Shown: positions 1-5,337 of the stretch, one piece after another | Position numbering within the stretch: the stretch's first letter is position 1 | Layout of the letters: the number at the start of each line of letters is the position of its first letter | Source: Mycobacterium sp. | GTDB lineage: Bacteria; Actinomycetota; Actinomycetes; Mycobacteriales; Mycobacteriaceae | Length of the DNA: 9,756 nucleotides | Direction of reading: 5' to 3' | Assembly (NCBI GenBank): GCA_018500005.2 | Contig: JAHBAP020000232.1 | Coordinates: 1 to 9,756, forward strand | Notes under the pieces: model-generated | Databases searched by the model: none | Seen by the model: the letters and a program-made list of their open reading frames with translations, nothing else | Told to the model about the DNA's origin: nothing | Position numbers and translations under genes: made by a program

Positions 1-119
1 ACAAGAAGGTCTACGACCCGCGGTCCTACATGAAATTGGCCGAGGCGGGAATGACCCAGCGCGTCATCGAGGCATGTAACGACCTGCGCAGCACGGGCAG
101 GAGTGTGTCGGCCAGCTGA
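1..119 (+). CDS. fba: Fructose-bisphosphate aldolase class II, C-terminal end (partial)
   Basis: Only the last 38 codons and the TGA stop (117-119) are in the window; the gene enters from the left edge with its frame starting at base 3. The tail reads KKVYDPRSY near its start, then AEAGMTQRV and ACNDL, which I recognise as the C-terminal helix of mycobacterial class II (zinc-dependent) aldolase. That enzyme interconverts fructose-1,6-bisphosphate with dihydroxyacetone phosphate and glyceraldehyde-3-phosphate in cytoplasmic glycolysis and gluconeogenesis. None of the metal-binding or catalytic residues lie in this fragment, so the call rests on C-terminal similarity and on the neighbours: in M. 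tuberculosis fba (Rv0363c) lies a few genes from purA, as here. A 36-bp tandem repeat begins 6 bases after the stop. Confidence 0.88.
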   Translation, partial: KKVYDPRSYMKLAEAGMTQRVIEACNDLRSTGRSVSAS

Positions 120-125
120 ACGGCC

Positions 126-252
126 GGCTGAACGAAGTGAAGCGGCCAATCGGCAGGGTCTGGCTGAACGAAGTGAAGCGGCCAATCGGCGGGGTCTGGC
201 TGAACGAAGGGAAGCGGCCAATCGGCGGGGTCTGGCTGAACGAAGTGAAGCG
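126..252 (+). repeat. 36-bp tandem repeat, three full units plus partial ends
   Basis: Full units lie at 137-172, 173-208 and 209-244. A partial tail (ggctgaacgaa) precedes them at 126-136 and a partial head (gtgaagcg) follows at 245-252. The units are almost identical: unit 1 has A where the others have G at base 155, and unit 3 begins GGG instead of GTG (T to G at 210). The period is a multiple of three, so the array stays open in frame and adds a 12-residue block (KRPIGGVWLNE-type) per unit to the following protein. Each GTG at 137, 173 and 245 is a possible start codon. Near identity suggests recent duplication and possible copy-number variation between strains. Confidence 0.93.
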
Positions 253-685
253 ACACCGCAAGCTCGTTCTCGCCGGCTTCGCGACGGTGATCGCCGTCGT
301 GGCGGCACTGGTAGTGGCGGGGCACCTGCGCACCAGGCAGCCATCGGACTGCGACACCGTTCGGGATCTGTTGACCTATAACCAGCAGTTCACCGAACAG
401 ACCAAGACCTCCGCACAGACGAACAATCCCGAACTGTCGACGGTCGAGCAGTACCGGGACTGGGCGGCTCGGTTGAAGGACTACTCGGCACAAATCCACG
501 ACCCCGCGTTGTCCGCACGCGCGAGGTCGGCGGCGGACCTCGCCGCCCGGACGGCGGACCTGGTTCCGAGGTACCGGGCCAATCCCGACGATGTCGAGGT
601 TGGCCGCCAGTACGCGCGTACCGGGATCGAATTCGGTAATGCCATAACGAATCTGGACTACGCGTGTCCAGGCTCGGCATCATGA
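137..685 (+). CDS. Small single-pass membrane protein with repeat-derived N terminus, unknown function
   Basis: I do not recognise a named family. From GTG 137 the product is 182 residues; from GTG 245 it is 146 residues and begins MKRHRKLVLAG. The first 36 residues of the long form are three copies of a 12-residue repeat-encoded block. Next come a basic stretch, one hydrophobic helix (about residues 42-62 of the long form) and a soluble, mostly helical domain, predicted outside the membrane, with one Cys just after the helix (SDCDTV) and one near the C terminus (YACPG), possibly disulfide-bonded. Neither start has a clear Shine-Dalgarno sequence. The 245 start gives a typical positive-then-hydrophobic signal anchor and may be the ancestral one; the longer open frame is reported so that the repeat is visible. 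The gene follows fba by 17 bases on the same strand and occupies the slot of mgtE (opposite strand) in M. tuberculosis. Confidence 0.68.
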   Translation: MKRPIGRVWLNEVKRPIGGVWLNEGKRPIGGVWLNEVKRHRKLVLAGFATVIAVVAALVVAGHLRTRQPSDCDTVRDLLTYNQQFTEQTKTSAQTNNPELSTVEQYRDWAARLKDYSAQIHDPALSARARSAADLAARTADLVPRYRANPDDVEVGRQYARTGIEFGNAITNLDYACPGSAS

Positions 686-1438
686 CGACTGGCAGATCTT
701 CCACTGGTCGCCGCGCAACTGCAGATCGAAGCTGCGAATGGACTTGGTGGCCGGGTCGAACGCCATGTAAGTGGTGACGTTGGCCTCCGCGTGTTCGCCG
801 TTGATCACGACCTCGTCGATGCTGGCGACCACCGGGTACTGCTTTGCCGCCGAAACCCGCGCGTAGGTCTCGGCCCAGGCCTTGTCATCGTAGTTTTCGT
901 AGGCCCGCTGGGTCTGGCCGCAGGTGGCTTTACGCAGTGTGGCAAGGTCGCCGTCGCGGACCGCGGCGTCGAACGTCTCGATGGCGGAGCGCACGGCGTT
1001 CTCCCGGGCGGTCTGGGCGGCTTGGGAACGTTTGACCAGAAGAAGTCCGACCACCCCGGCCGCGGCCAGCGCTGCCACCAGCAACAGGATCGGGATCAGC
1101 CAACCTGGGCGGCGTGGGTTGCGCGGGACAATGGCTTGCGGGGTTGCCGCTCGCACTCGCGGGCTTGAGGGGAACGCCTGCGTGGGGGCGGCCATCAAAC
1201 CAGTCTCATCGTCGGGAATCCGATCGATGATCTGGGTGAAGCCGGCATCGAAACCCGGTGCCGTGTAGCGCCTTTCGTCAGCCGAAGCCGAAGCGGCCGA
1301 GGCCGCTGAAATCTCGGTCGGAATCTCGATCACCTCGGTCACCGGATCGTGATCCACCTCGGGGTGCTCAGCCTGTGCTTCGGGCCGGGGGCCCTCCTCA
1401 TGGCTTTCACCGGGGCCGGTCCCTGACGGGTTGGACAT
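680..1438 (-). CDS. Membrane-anchored protein with NTF2-like extracytoplasmic domain (Rv0361-like)
   Basis: The 252-residue product has a cytoplasmic N-terminal part of about 110 residues, acidic then Ala/Ser/Pro-rich and probably disordered. A basic stop (NPRRPGW) leads into one membrane helix at about 113-135, followed by an extracytoplasmic domain of about 115 residues. That domain (SAIETFDAAVRDGDLATL, then Cys173, then a strand-rich end closing with QWKICQ, Cys249) has the helix-then-sheet look of NTF2-like/DUF4878 domains, and the two Cys could pair. Position and size agree with M. tuberculosis Rv0361, a conserved membrane protein of unknown role. The ATG start is supported by AGGAGGG at 1451-1457, 12 nt upstream, a slightly long spacing. 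The stop overlaps the stop of the convergent neighbour. No enzymatic function can be assigned. Confidence 0.85.
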   Translation of the reverse strand: MSNPSGTGPGESHEEGPRPEAQAEHPEVDHDPVTEVIEIPTEISAASAASASADERRYTAPGFDAGFTQIIDRIPDDETGLMAAPTQAFPSSPRVRAATPQAIVPRNPRRPGWLIPILLLVAALAAAGVVGLLLVKRSQAAQTARENAVRSAIETFDAAVRDGDLATLRKATCGQTQRAYENYDDKAWAETYARVSAAKQYPVVASIDEVVINGEHAEANVTTYMAFDPATKSIRSFDLQLRGDQWKICQSS

Positions 1439-1539
1439 GACCGCTGTTATCCCTCCTGATGCTGAACTCCCACGACCCTAGCGGGTCGGTCCGACTCCAC
1501 GGTGTTGGTCGTGACCGGCGACACCGGCACAATGACCCC
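1439..1539. promoter_or_regulatory. Divergent intergenic region with overlapping inverted repeats
   Basis: This 101-bp spacer must hold promoters for the Rv0361-like gene (leftward) and the DUF3151 gene (rightward). It contains CGACCC-TAGC-GGGTCG at 1473-1488, overlapped by GTCGG-T-CCGAC at 1485-1495, and a shorter GGTC-GT-GACC at 1507-1516. These could be an operator for a dimeric regulator or simply hairpins. The leftward ribosome-binding site (AGGAGGG on the minus strand) is at 1451-1457. I see no convincing -10/-35 pair on either strand. Confidence 0.4.
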
Positions 1540-1956
1540 ATGACTTCGTTCGGAGATCTTCTCGGCCCCCCACCGGTTCTGCTCCCCGGCGACAGTGAGG
1601 CACAGGCCGCACTGGACGCCGGCGAGAATCCCGCCATCGTCGCGGCCGCTCATCCCGCCGCATCGGTGGCCTGGGCCGAGTTGGCCGAGGAGGCACTGGC
1701 GGCAGACAGGGCGATCACCGCCTATGCCTACGCCCGCACCGGCTACCACCGCGGCCTGGATCAGTTGCGGCGCAACGGCTGGAAGGGGTTCGGGCCGGTC
1801 CCCTACGCACATGAGCCCAACCGCGGCTTCCTGCGCTGCGTGGCAGCGCTGGCCCGAGCCGCCGACGCGATCGGCGAGACCGCCGAATTCGAGCGCTGCC
1901 GCGACCTGCTCGACGACTGCGACCCCGCCGCGCGCGTCGAAATGGGACTTGCCTAG
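1540..1956 (+). CDS. DUF3151 family protein (Rv0360c-like)
   Basis: The product is 138 residues, close to the family's usual length, and matches my memory of the actinobacterial DUF3151 family typified by M. tuberculosis Rv0360c. Landmarks are MTSFGDLLGPPP at the start, LLPGDSEAQAAL, the segment from AYARTGYHRGLDQLRR to GWKGFGPVPY, NRGFLRCVAALARAA, and an acidic end with LDDCDPAAR. It appears soluble and helical, without signal peptide or membrane helix. Function is unknown; the repeated helix pattern is vaguely TPR-like, which is only an impression. The ATG at 1540 was chosen because the conserved family N terminus begins there; the frame stays open to 1459 but that extension looks unlike the family. 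No strong ribosome-binding site precedes 1540. It converges on the CDF transporter with a 9-bp gap. Confidence 0.9.
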   Translation: MTSFGDLLGPPPVLLPGDSEAQAALDAGENPAIVAAAHPAASVAWAELAEEALAADRAITAYAYARTGYHRGLDQLRRNGWKGFGPVPYAHEPNRGFLRCVAALARAADAIGETAEFERCRDLLDDCDPAARVEMGLA

Positions 1957-1965
1957 CCCGCTTGT

Positions 1966-2859
1966 CTACAGATCGCCCTGCTCCGGGCAGTCCGGCCCGG
2001 AGCCTGGCGGTTCCACCTGCACGGTGGCGTGGCCCAACCCGCGTTGGGCCAGCACCGCGCGAGCGTCCTCGAGGACGCGGTCCGACCTCCCGTCGGTACT
2101 CAGGTGCGCGGTGGCCATGTCCTTGCCCGGCACCAGGGTCCAGACGTGCAGATCGTGGACTTCGGTCACCCCGTCGACCGCCGCGAGCGCGGACCGCAGT
2201 TCCTCGACGTCGATGTGCTTCGGCGAGGACTCCGAGAGGATATGAAGTGCCGCGCGGGCCAGTGAGATGGCACGCGGCAGCACCCACAGAGCAACCAGCA
2301 CGGCCACCACAGTGTCCGCGTACGGCCAACGCGTCGTGACGGTCACGATGCCGGCGATCAGCACCCCGACACTGCTGACGGCGTCGGCCATGACCTCCAT
2401 ATAGGCGCCCTTGACCGCGAGGCTGCCTTCGGAATGAGACCGAAGTAGAAGCACCACAACGACATTGGCGATCAGGCCCGCCAACGCCACCAGGATCATC
2501 GGCCAACCGGGAATGTCGGGCGCCTGCCCCAATCGTTCGAAAGCCTCATAGAGGATGAACCCCGCGACACCGAGCAGCAGTGCCGCGTTGGCCACCGCGG
2601 TGAACACCTCGGCGCGGTGCCAGCCGTAGGTGCGGGCGGCAGACTTCGATCCGCGGCGGGCCAGCATGACCGCCGTCAGGCCCATGAACAGCGCGACCAG
2701 GTCGGTCAGCATGTGGCCGGCGTCGGCCAGCAGGGCCAGTGAGTTGATGGCCAGTGCGGTGACCAACTCGATGAGGAAGAACACCCCGAGGATCGCCGAG
2801 GCGGTGAGCATCCGGCTGACCCTGGTGTCTGTGTCTCCGTGGCTGTGTCCGGCTCCCAT
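1966..2859 (-). CDS. Cation diffusion facilitator (CDF) divalent-metal transporter
   Basis: The 297-residue product is a full-length CDF (CzcD/ZnT-like) proton-coupled metal exporter of the cytoplasmic membrane. It has a short His-containing N terminus (GHSHGD), six predicted helices between about residues 17 and 205, and a cytoplasmic C-terminal domain with the hallmark VHDLHVW (234-240). The TM2 metal-site motif DAGHMLTD gives His49 and Asp53. In TM5 the pair is Glu155 and Asp159 (EVMAD) where many zinc transporters have His-xxx-Asp, so metal specificity cannot be read off safely; zinc, iron, cobalt or manganese are all possible. YGWHRAEVF (78-86) is also typical. A gene here is not part of the M. 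tuberculosis backbone as I remember it. The ATG start lies 7 nt after a TATATT element, suggesting a leaderless message. Confidence 0.93.
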   Translation of the reverse strand: MGAGHSHGDTDTRVSRMLTASAILGVFFLIELVTALAINSLALLADAGHMLTDLVALFMGLTAVMLARRGSKSAARTYGWHRAEVFTAVANAALLLGVAGFILYEAFERLGQAPDIPGWPMILVALAGLIANVVVVLLLRSHSEGSLAVKGAYMEVMADAVSSVGVLIAGIVTVTTRWPYADTVVAVLVALWVLPRAISLARAALHILSESSPKHIDVEELRSALAAVDGVTEVHDLHVWTLVPGKDMATAHLSTDGRSDRVLEDARAVLAQRGLGHATVQVEPPGSGPDCPEQGDL

Positions 2860-2866
2860 GGCGTGG

Positions 2867-2872
2867 AATATA
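2867..2872 (-). promoter_or_regulatory. Candidate -10 element (TATATT) for the CDF gene, leaderless transcript
   Basis: Read on the minus strand, TATATT fits the mycobacterial TANNNT -10 consensus and ends 7 nt before the ATG at 2859. A transcript initiating at normal distance would start on or next to the start codon. No Shine-Dalgarno sequence lies close upstream (a GTAGGAG is about 27 nt away), which agrees with leaderless translation. No convincing -35 was found. Confidence 0.5.
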
Positions 2873-2956
2873 ACGCCGCGCTCCTACTTACGGCCGCCGT
2901 CGGTAGTTACCTAAGTCCCTAGAGGTCGCAGCGGAGTGGCTCATACGCTGAGGTCC

Positions 2957-3001
2957 AGTGCGGCAGCGGTAAGGGAATCTAGGGGAGTCCGCTGCCGCAC
3001 T
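2957..3001 (-). terminator. Perfect 13-bp inverted repeat downstream of the M50 gene
   Basis: Arms AGTGCGGCAGCGG (2957-2969) and its exact reverse complement (2989-3001) enclose a 19-nt loop. On the minus strand the hairpin begins 14 nt after the M50 peptidase stop and lies before the CDF gene, so it is best read as a transcription terminator or mRNA 3'-end stabiliser separating the two same-strand units. It lacks a U-tract, as is common for mycobacterial hairpin terminators. It could also be a binding site or part of a small RNA. Confidence 0.65.
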
Positions 3002-3015
3002 TTCATGTCCGGGCG

Positions 3016-3795
3016 CTACAGCCAGGACGACCAGAAACGGGTCAGGGCGCTGCCCGCGCCGACCAGCCAGCGGTCGACGCCGGACAGGTCGAAGAGCCAC
3101 AACACCGCCGAGAAGAACCACTGGTTCAGACCCGGCGCGATCAGCACCACCAGCAGGATCATGAATCCGAACTGCTTGGCCGGTTCCAGCGAGCGCTGAG
3201 TGGCCGGGCTCAGATGCGGTTCAAGTGCGGCGTAGCCGTCCAGACCCGGTATGGGCAGCAGATTGAGCACCAGCGCGGTGATCTGCAGGAAGCCGAGGAA
3301 GGCCACGCCCGCCCAGAACACCTTGTGTTCCGGGCTGTAGAACAGCGCGGTGGCAGCCAGTAACACCACCGCGCAGACCAGGTTCGCGAACGGGCCGGCG
3401 AGGTTGACGACGGTGCGCTGACGCGGCGTCATCATGCCGGTCCGCAGGTAGACGGCCCCGCCCGGCAAGCCGATCCCGCCCAGGGCGATGAACAGCAGTG
3501 GCAGGCCCAGTGACAACAGCGGGTGTGAATACTTCAGCGGGTTGAGCGTGAGGTAGCCGCGGGCCTCGACGTCGTGATCGCCGAAGCGCCACGCGGTGTA
3601 GGCGTGGCCGAACTCGTGCAGGCACAGCGACACCAGCCAGCCGGCGATCACGAAGATGAAGACACCTACGCGGCCCACCAGCCCGGGGGATTGGGCGGCG
3701 GTCCAGGCCATCACCCCGCCCACCGCAGTCAGAGCCACCAGTGCCAGGAAGGCCGGGCTGGGGCGCACCGACTGATTGATCGGACGGACGGTCAC
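3016..3795 (-). CDS. Site-2-protease-type M50 intramembrane metallopeptidase (Rv0359-like)
   Basis: From GTG 3795 the product is 259 residues, which is the length I recall for M. tuberculosis Rv0359. It is a polytopic membrane protein with the zinc-protease motif HEFGH (residues 60-64; two His ligands and the catalytic Glu61) in a hydrophobic segment, and the second M50 signature NLLPIPGLDG (178-187), whose Asp186 would be the third ligand. No PDZ or CBS domain is seen, so it is the compact type rather than RseP/Rip1-like. Such enzymes cut transmembrane substrates within the membrane; the substrate here is unknown. The frame is open upstream to 3993, but that Pro/Arg-rich extension lies over the PE-PPE gene and looks non-coding. 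The start lies 49 nt after the PE-PPE stop on the same strand, so co-transcription is plausible. A TAGCGT 8 nt before the GTG could be a leaderless -10. Confidence 0.92.
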   Translation of the reverse strand: MTVRPINQSVRPSPAFLALVALTAVGGVMAWTAAQSPGLVGRVGVFIFVIAGWLVSLCLHEFGHAYTAWRFGDHDVEARGYLTLNPLKYSHPLLSLGLPLLFIALGGIGLPGGAVYLRTGMMTPRQRTVVNLAGPFANLVCAVVLLAATALFYSPEHKVFWAGVAFLGFLQITALVLNLLPIPGLDGYAALEPHLSPATQRSLEPAKQFGFMILLVVLIAPGLNQWFFSAVLWLFDLSGVDRWLVGAGSALTRFWSSWL

Positions 3796-3844
3796 GGGTT
3801 TCGACGCTACCCTGCAAAGGTCCGTCGGCCGGTCTTTCCGGCTG

Positions 3845-5293
3845 CTAGGCCGCCGCGCGACCGGTCCGCGAACCGGCGGCCTTGGCGGCGGACTTGGCGG
3901 CGGCCGGCCGTTCGGTCCGGTCCCGCTTTGCGGCCCTGCGGGTCGACTTGGTCTCTGCAATGGGATTTGCCGCAGCGGTCTTCGGGGCGGCACCGGTGGA
4001 TGTCGAGATCGCCTCCGGATCGATCGAGTTCAAGTCTGGCTGGGCCGACTCGGGATTGAGTGGGGCGACCCCGGCGGATTCAAGGCGGGGGGCACGGGTC
4101 GATGTCACCGATGTCGATACGGGAACGCTTGTGGCGGAACCCGGAGCGGCGCCATTCCTGGGGGGCACGCCGATGTCCTGCAGAAAGGCCTGGACGCCCT
4201 CGCCGACTGCTGCGACGAAGTCCTTGACCACGGTGGACAGCTTCAGTTTCGGATTGAACGGAAGCGGCGAGAGATAACGCGGCACACCAGGGTCGGCCTC
4301 GCGGTCGTAGGCAGTGTCGATGATGACCCGCATGGCGGGCGAGACCAGATCGACCAGGGGTTGCACCAACCAGGTCAGCCGCAGTCGATCGGCGATCCTC
4401 AGCAAGGGCTCCATGATCGGCAGCGTCCGGGTCGGAACGGTAATGAACGGATTGCCGTAGCTGTCGTAGCGGAAGTTCTCGGGGTGCAGCACCGGATCCA
4501 TCTGATCGGCCAGTTCGGCCGGGGTGTAGCCGTTGGGCAGCCCGGTCTCGTTGTAGGCGTTGGGCCACAGCATCTGACCGTGTACGTACCAGAATCCGGC
4601 CAGCGCGTTGAGCACCGCCAGGGGGTTGCCCCAGTACACCGGTGCGTCGCCAGTGCCGTCGTATTCGAAGTGCACCGACTTCATCGGGATCCCGGTGTCG
4701 ACGATGGTGGGCATTCCAGTGGTCACGTCGACAACCGGGATGGTGCCCAGGAAGCCCAGCAGCGACCACGGGCCGCCCAGCGGGTTGTCGATATTGCCGA
4801 TCAGCACCACCGAAAGCCGCTCCTTGAGGGCCGGGTCGATCCCGGCGATCAGGCGTAACTGGTCGGAGACGATGGCCCCGCCCTGGGAGTAGCCGAACAT
4901 CACGATCTCTTCATCGGTGGTGGCAAGTAGATCGATCAACTGGCTGTTGTAGTTGTTCAGTCCCTCAGCGACCGACACGTCCCATTTCTCGCAGCGACCC
5001 GGCACGCACCACCGCGGCCGGAAGAAGATCGGCCAGAACGATGCGGGGTAGTTGACCCCCACCAGATCGCAGTCGTTGGCGAGGGTGCAGGGTGTCGTCG
5101 TCATGTAGTAGTCGCGGGCGTTCTCCAGGTAGCCGGCGATGACATTGGCGTCGGGGGTGCCGGTGCCCGGGGCGACCAGGGCCGTGACGGCCTGCGCCGG
5201 TGGGGCGGCGGTGACGGTGGACGTCACGCCCAGGCCGAACGCGCTGAGAAGGGCCAAGGTGGCCAGGACTACCGCTCTGATGGTTCGGCGCAT
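3845..5293 (-). CDS. Secreted PE-PPE-domain serine hydrolase/acyltransferase
   Basis: The 482-residue product begins with a Sec-type signal peptide (MRRTIR, hydrophobic to about residue 24, likely cleavage after AQA at 35). The mature part matches the PE-PPE C-terminal domain (alpha/beta hydrolase fold). It carries the nucleophile elbow GYSQG at 134-138 (Ser136), preceded by conserved NYPASF (81-86), and four Cys (69, 75, 96, 101) that could form two disulfides. There is no PE or PPE N-terminal domain. Characterised relatives from memory are the M. tuberculosis Chp1/Chp2 acyltransferases of trehalose-lipid synthesis and PE-PPE esterases; the substrate here is unknown. From about residue 385 the protein is low-complexity, ending with a Lys/Arg/Ala-rich tail (about 449-482). 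The ATG is supported by AGGGGA 6 nt upstream. It is divergent from a P450 across only 44 bp and is followed by the M50 gene. Confidence 0.92.
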   Translation of the reverse strand: MRRTIRAVVLATLALLSAFGLGVTSTVTAAPPAQAVTALVAPGTGTPDANVIAGYLENARDYYMTTTPCTLANDCDLVGVNYPASFWPIFFRPRWCVPGRCEKWDVSVAEGLNNYNSQLIDLLATTDEEIVMFGYSQGGAIVSDQLRLIAGIDPALKERLSVVLIGNIDNPLGGPWSLLGFLGTIPVVDVTTGMPTIVDTGIPMKSVHFEYDGTGDAPVYWGNPLAVLNALAGFWYVHGQMLWPNAYNETGLPNGYTPAELADQMDPVLHPENFRYDSYGNPFITVPTRTLPIMEPLLRIADRLRLTWLVQPLVDLVSPAMRVIIDTAYDREADPGVPRYLSPLPFNPKLKLSTVVKDFVAAVGEGVQAFLQDIGVPPRNGAAPGSATSVPVSTSVTSTRAPRLESAGVAPLNPESAQPDLNSIDPEAISTSTGAAPKTAAANPIAETKSTRRAAKRDRTERPAAAKSAAKAAGSRTGRAAA

Positions 5294-5321
5294 GATTCAT
5301 CCCCTGGTTGAGCCTTGCTCG

Positions 5322-5327
5322 AAGGTA
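5322..5327 (-). promoter_or_regulatory. Candidate -10 (TACCTT) for the PE-PPE gene
   Basis: TACCTT on the minus strand is one half of the perfect palindrome AAGGTACCTT (5322-5331). Initiation about 7 nt downstream would give a leader of roughly 22 nt containing the ribosome-binding site AGGGGA (minus strand, 5300-5305). The same palindrome offers an identical element to the P450 on the other strand. Confidence 0.5.
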
Positions 5328-5331
5328 CCTT
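5326..5331 (+). promoter_or_regulatory. Candidate -10 (TACCTT) for the P450 gene, leaderless transcript
   Basis: TACCTT fits TANNNT and is followed by 6 nt (gattga) before the GTG at 5338, so the predicted first transcribed base is at the start codon. No good Shine-Dalgarno sequence precedes the GTG, which supports a leaderless message. No -35 at standard spacing is convincing. Confidence 0.5.
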
Positions 5332-5337
5332 GATTGA

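Noticed and set aside
126..252. Short regularly spaced repeat that could suggest a CRISPR array
   Set aside because: The 36-bp units are directly adjacent with no variable spacers, and no cas genes are present; it is a tandem repeat inside or before a reading frame.
1459..1539. 27-residue upstream extension of the DUF3151 gene
   Set aside because: The extension is His/Arg-rich and unlike the family; the conserved N terminus begins at ATG 1540.
3796..3844. Small GCCGG-loop-CCGGC hairpin between the PE-PPE and M50 genes as a terminator
   Set aside because: The stem is only 5 bp in very GC-rich DNA with no U-tract; co-transcription of the two genes is at least as likely.
3796..3993. N-terminal extension of the M50 peptidase frame
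   Set aside because: The Pro/Arg-rich extension lies over the PE-PPE 3' coding region and spacer; GTG 3795 gives the family length of 259 residues.
3776..4858. Long open frame antisense to the PE-PPE hydrolase
   Set aside because: Low-complexity Gly/Arg/Gln-rich translation with no domain; the opposite strand encodes a signal peptide and a GYSQG hydrolase.
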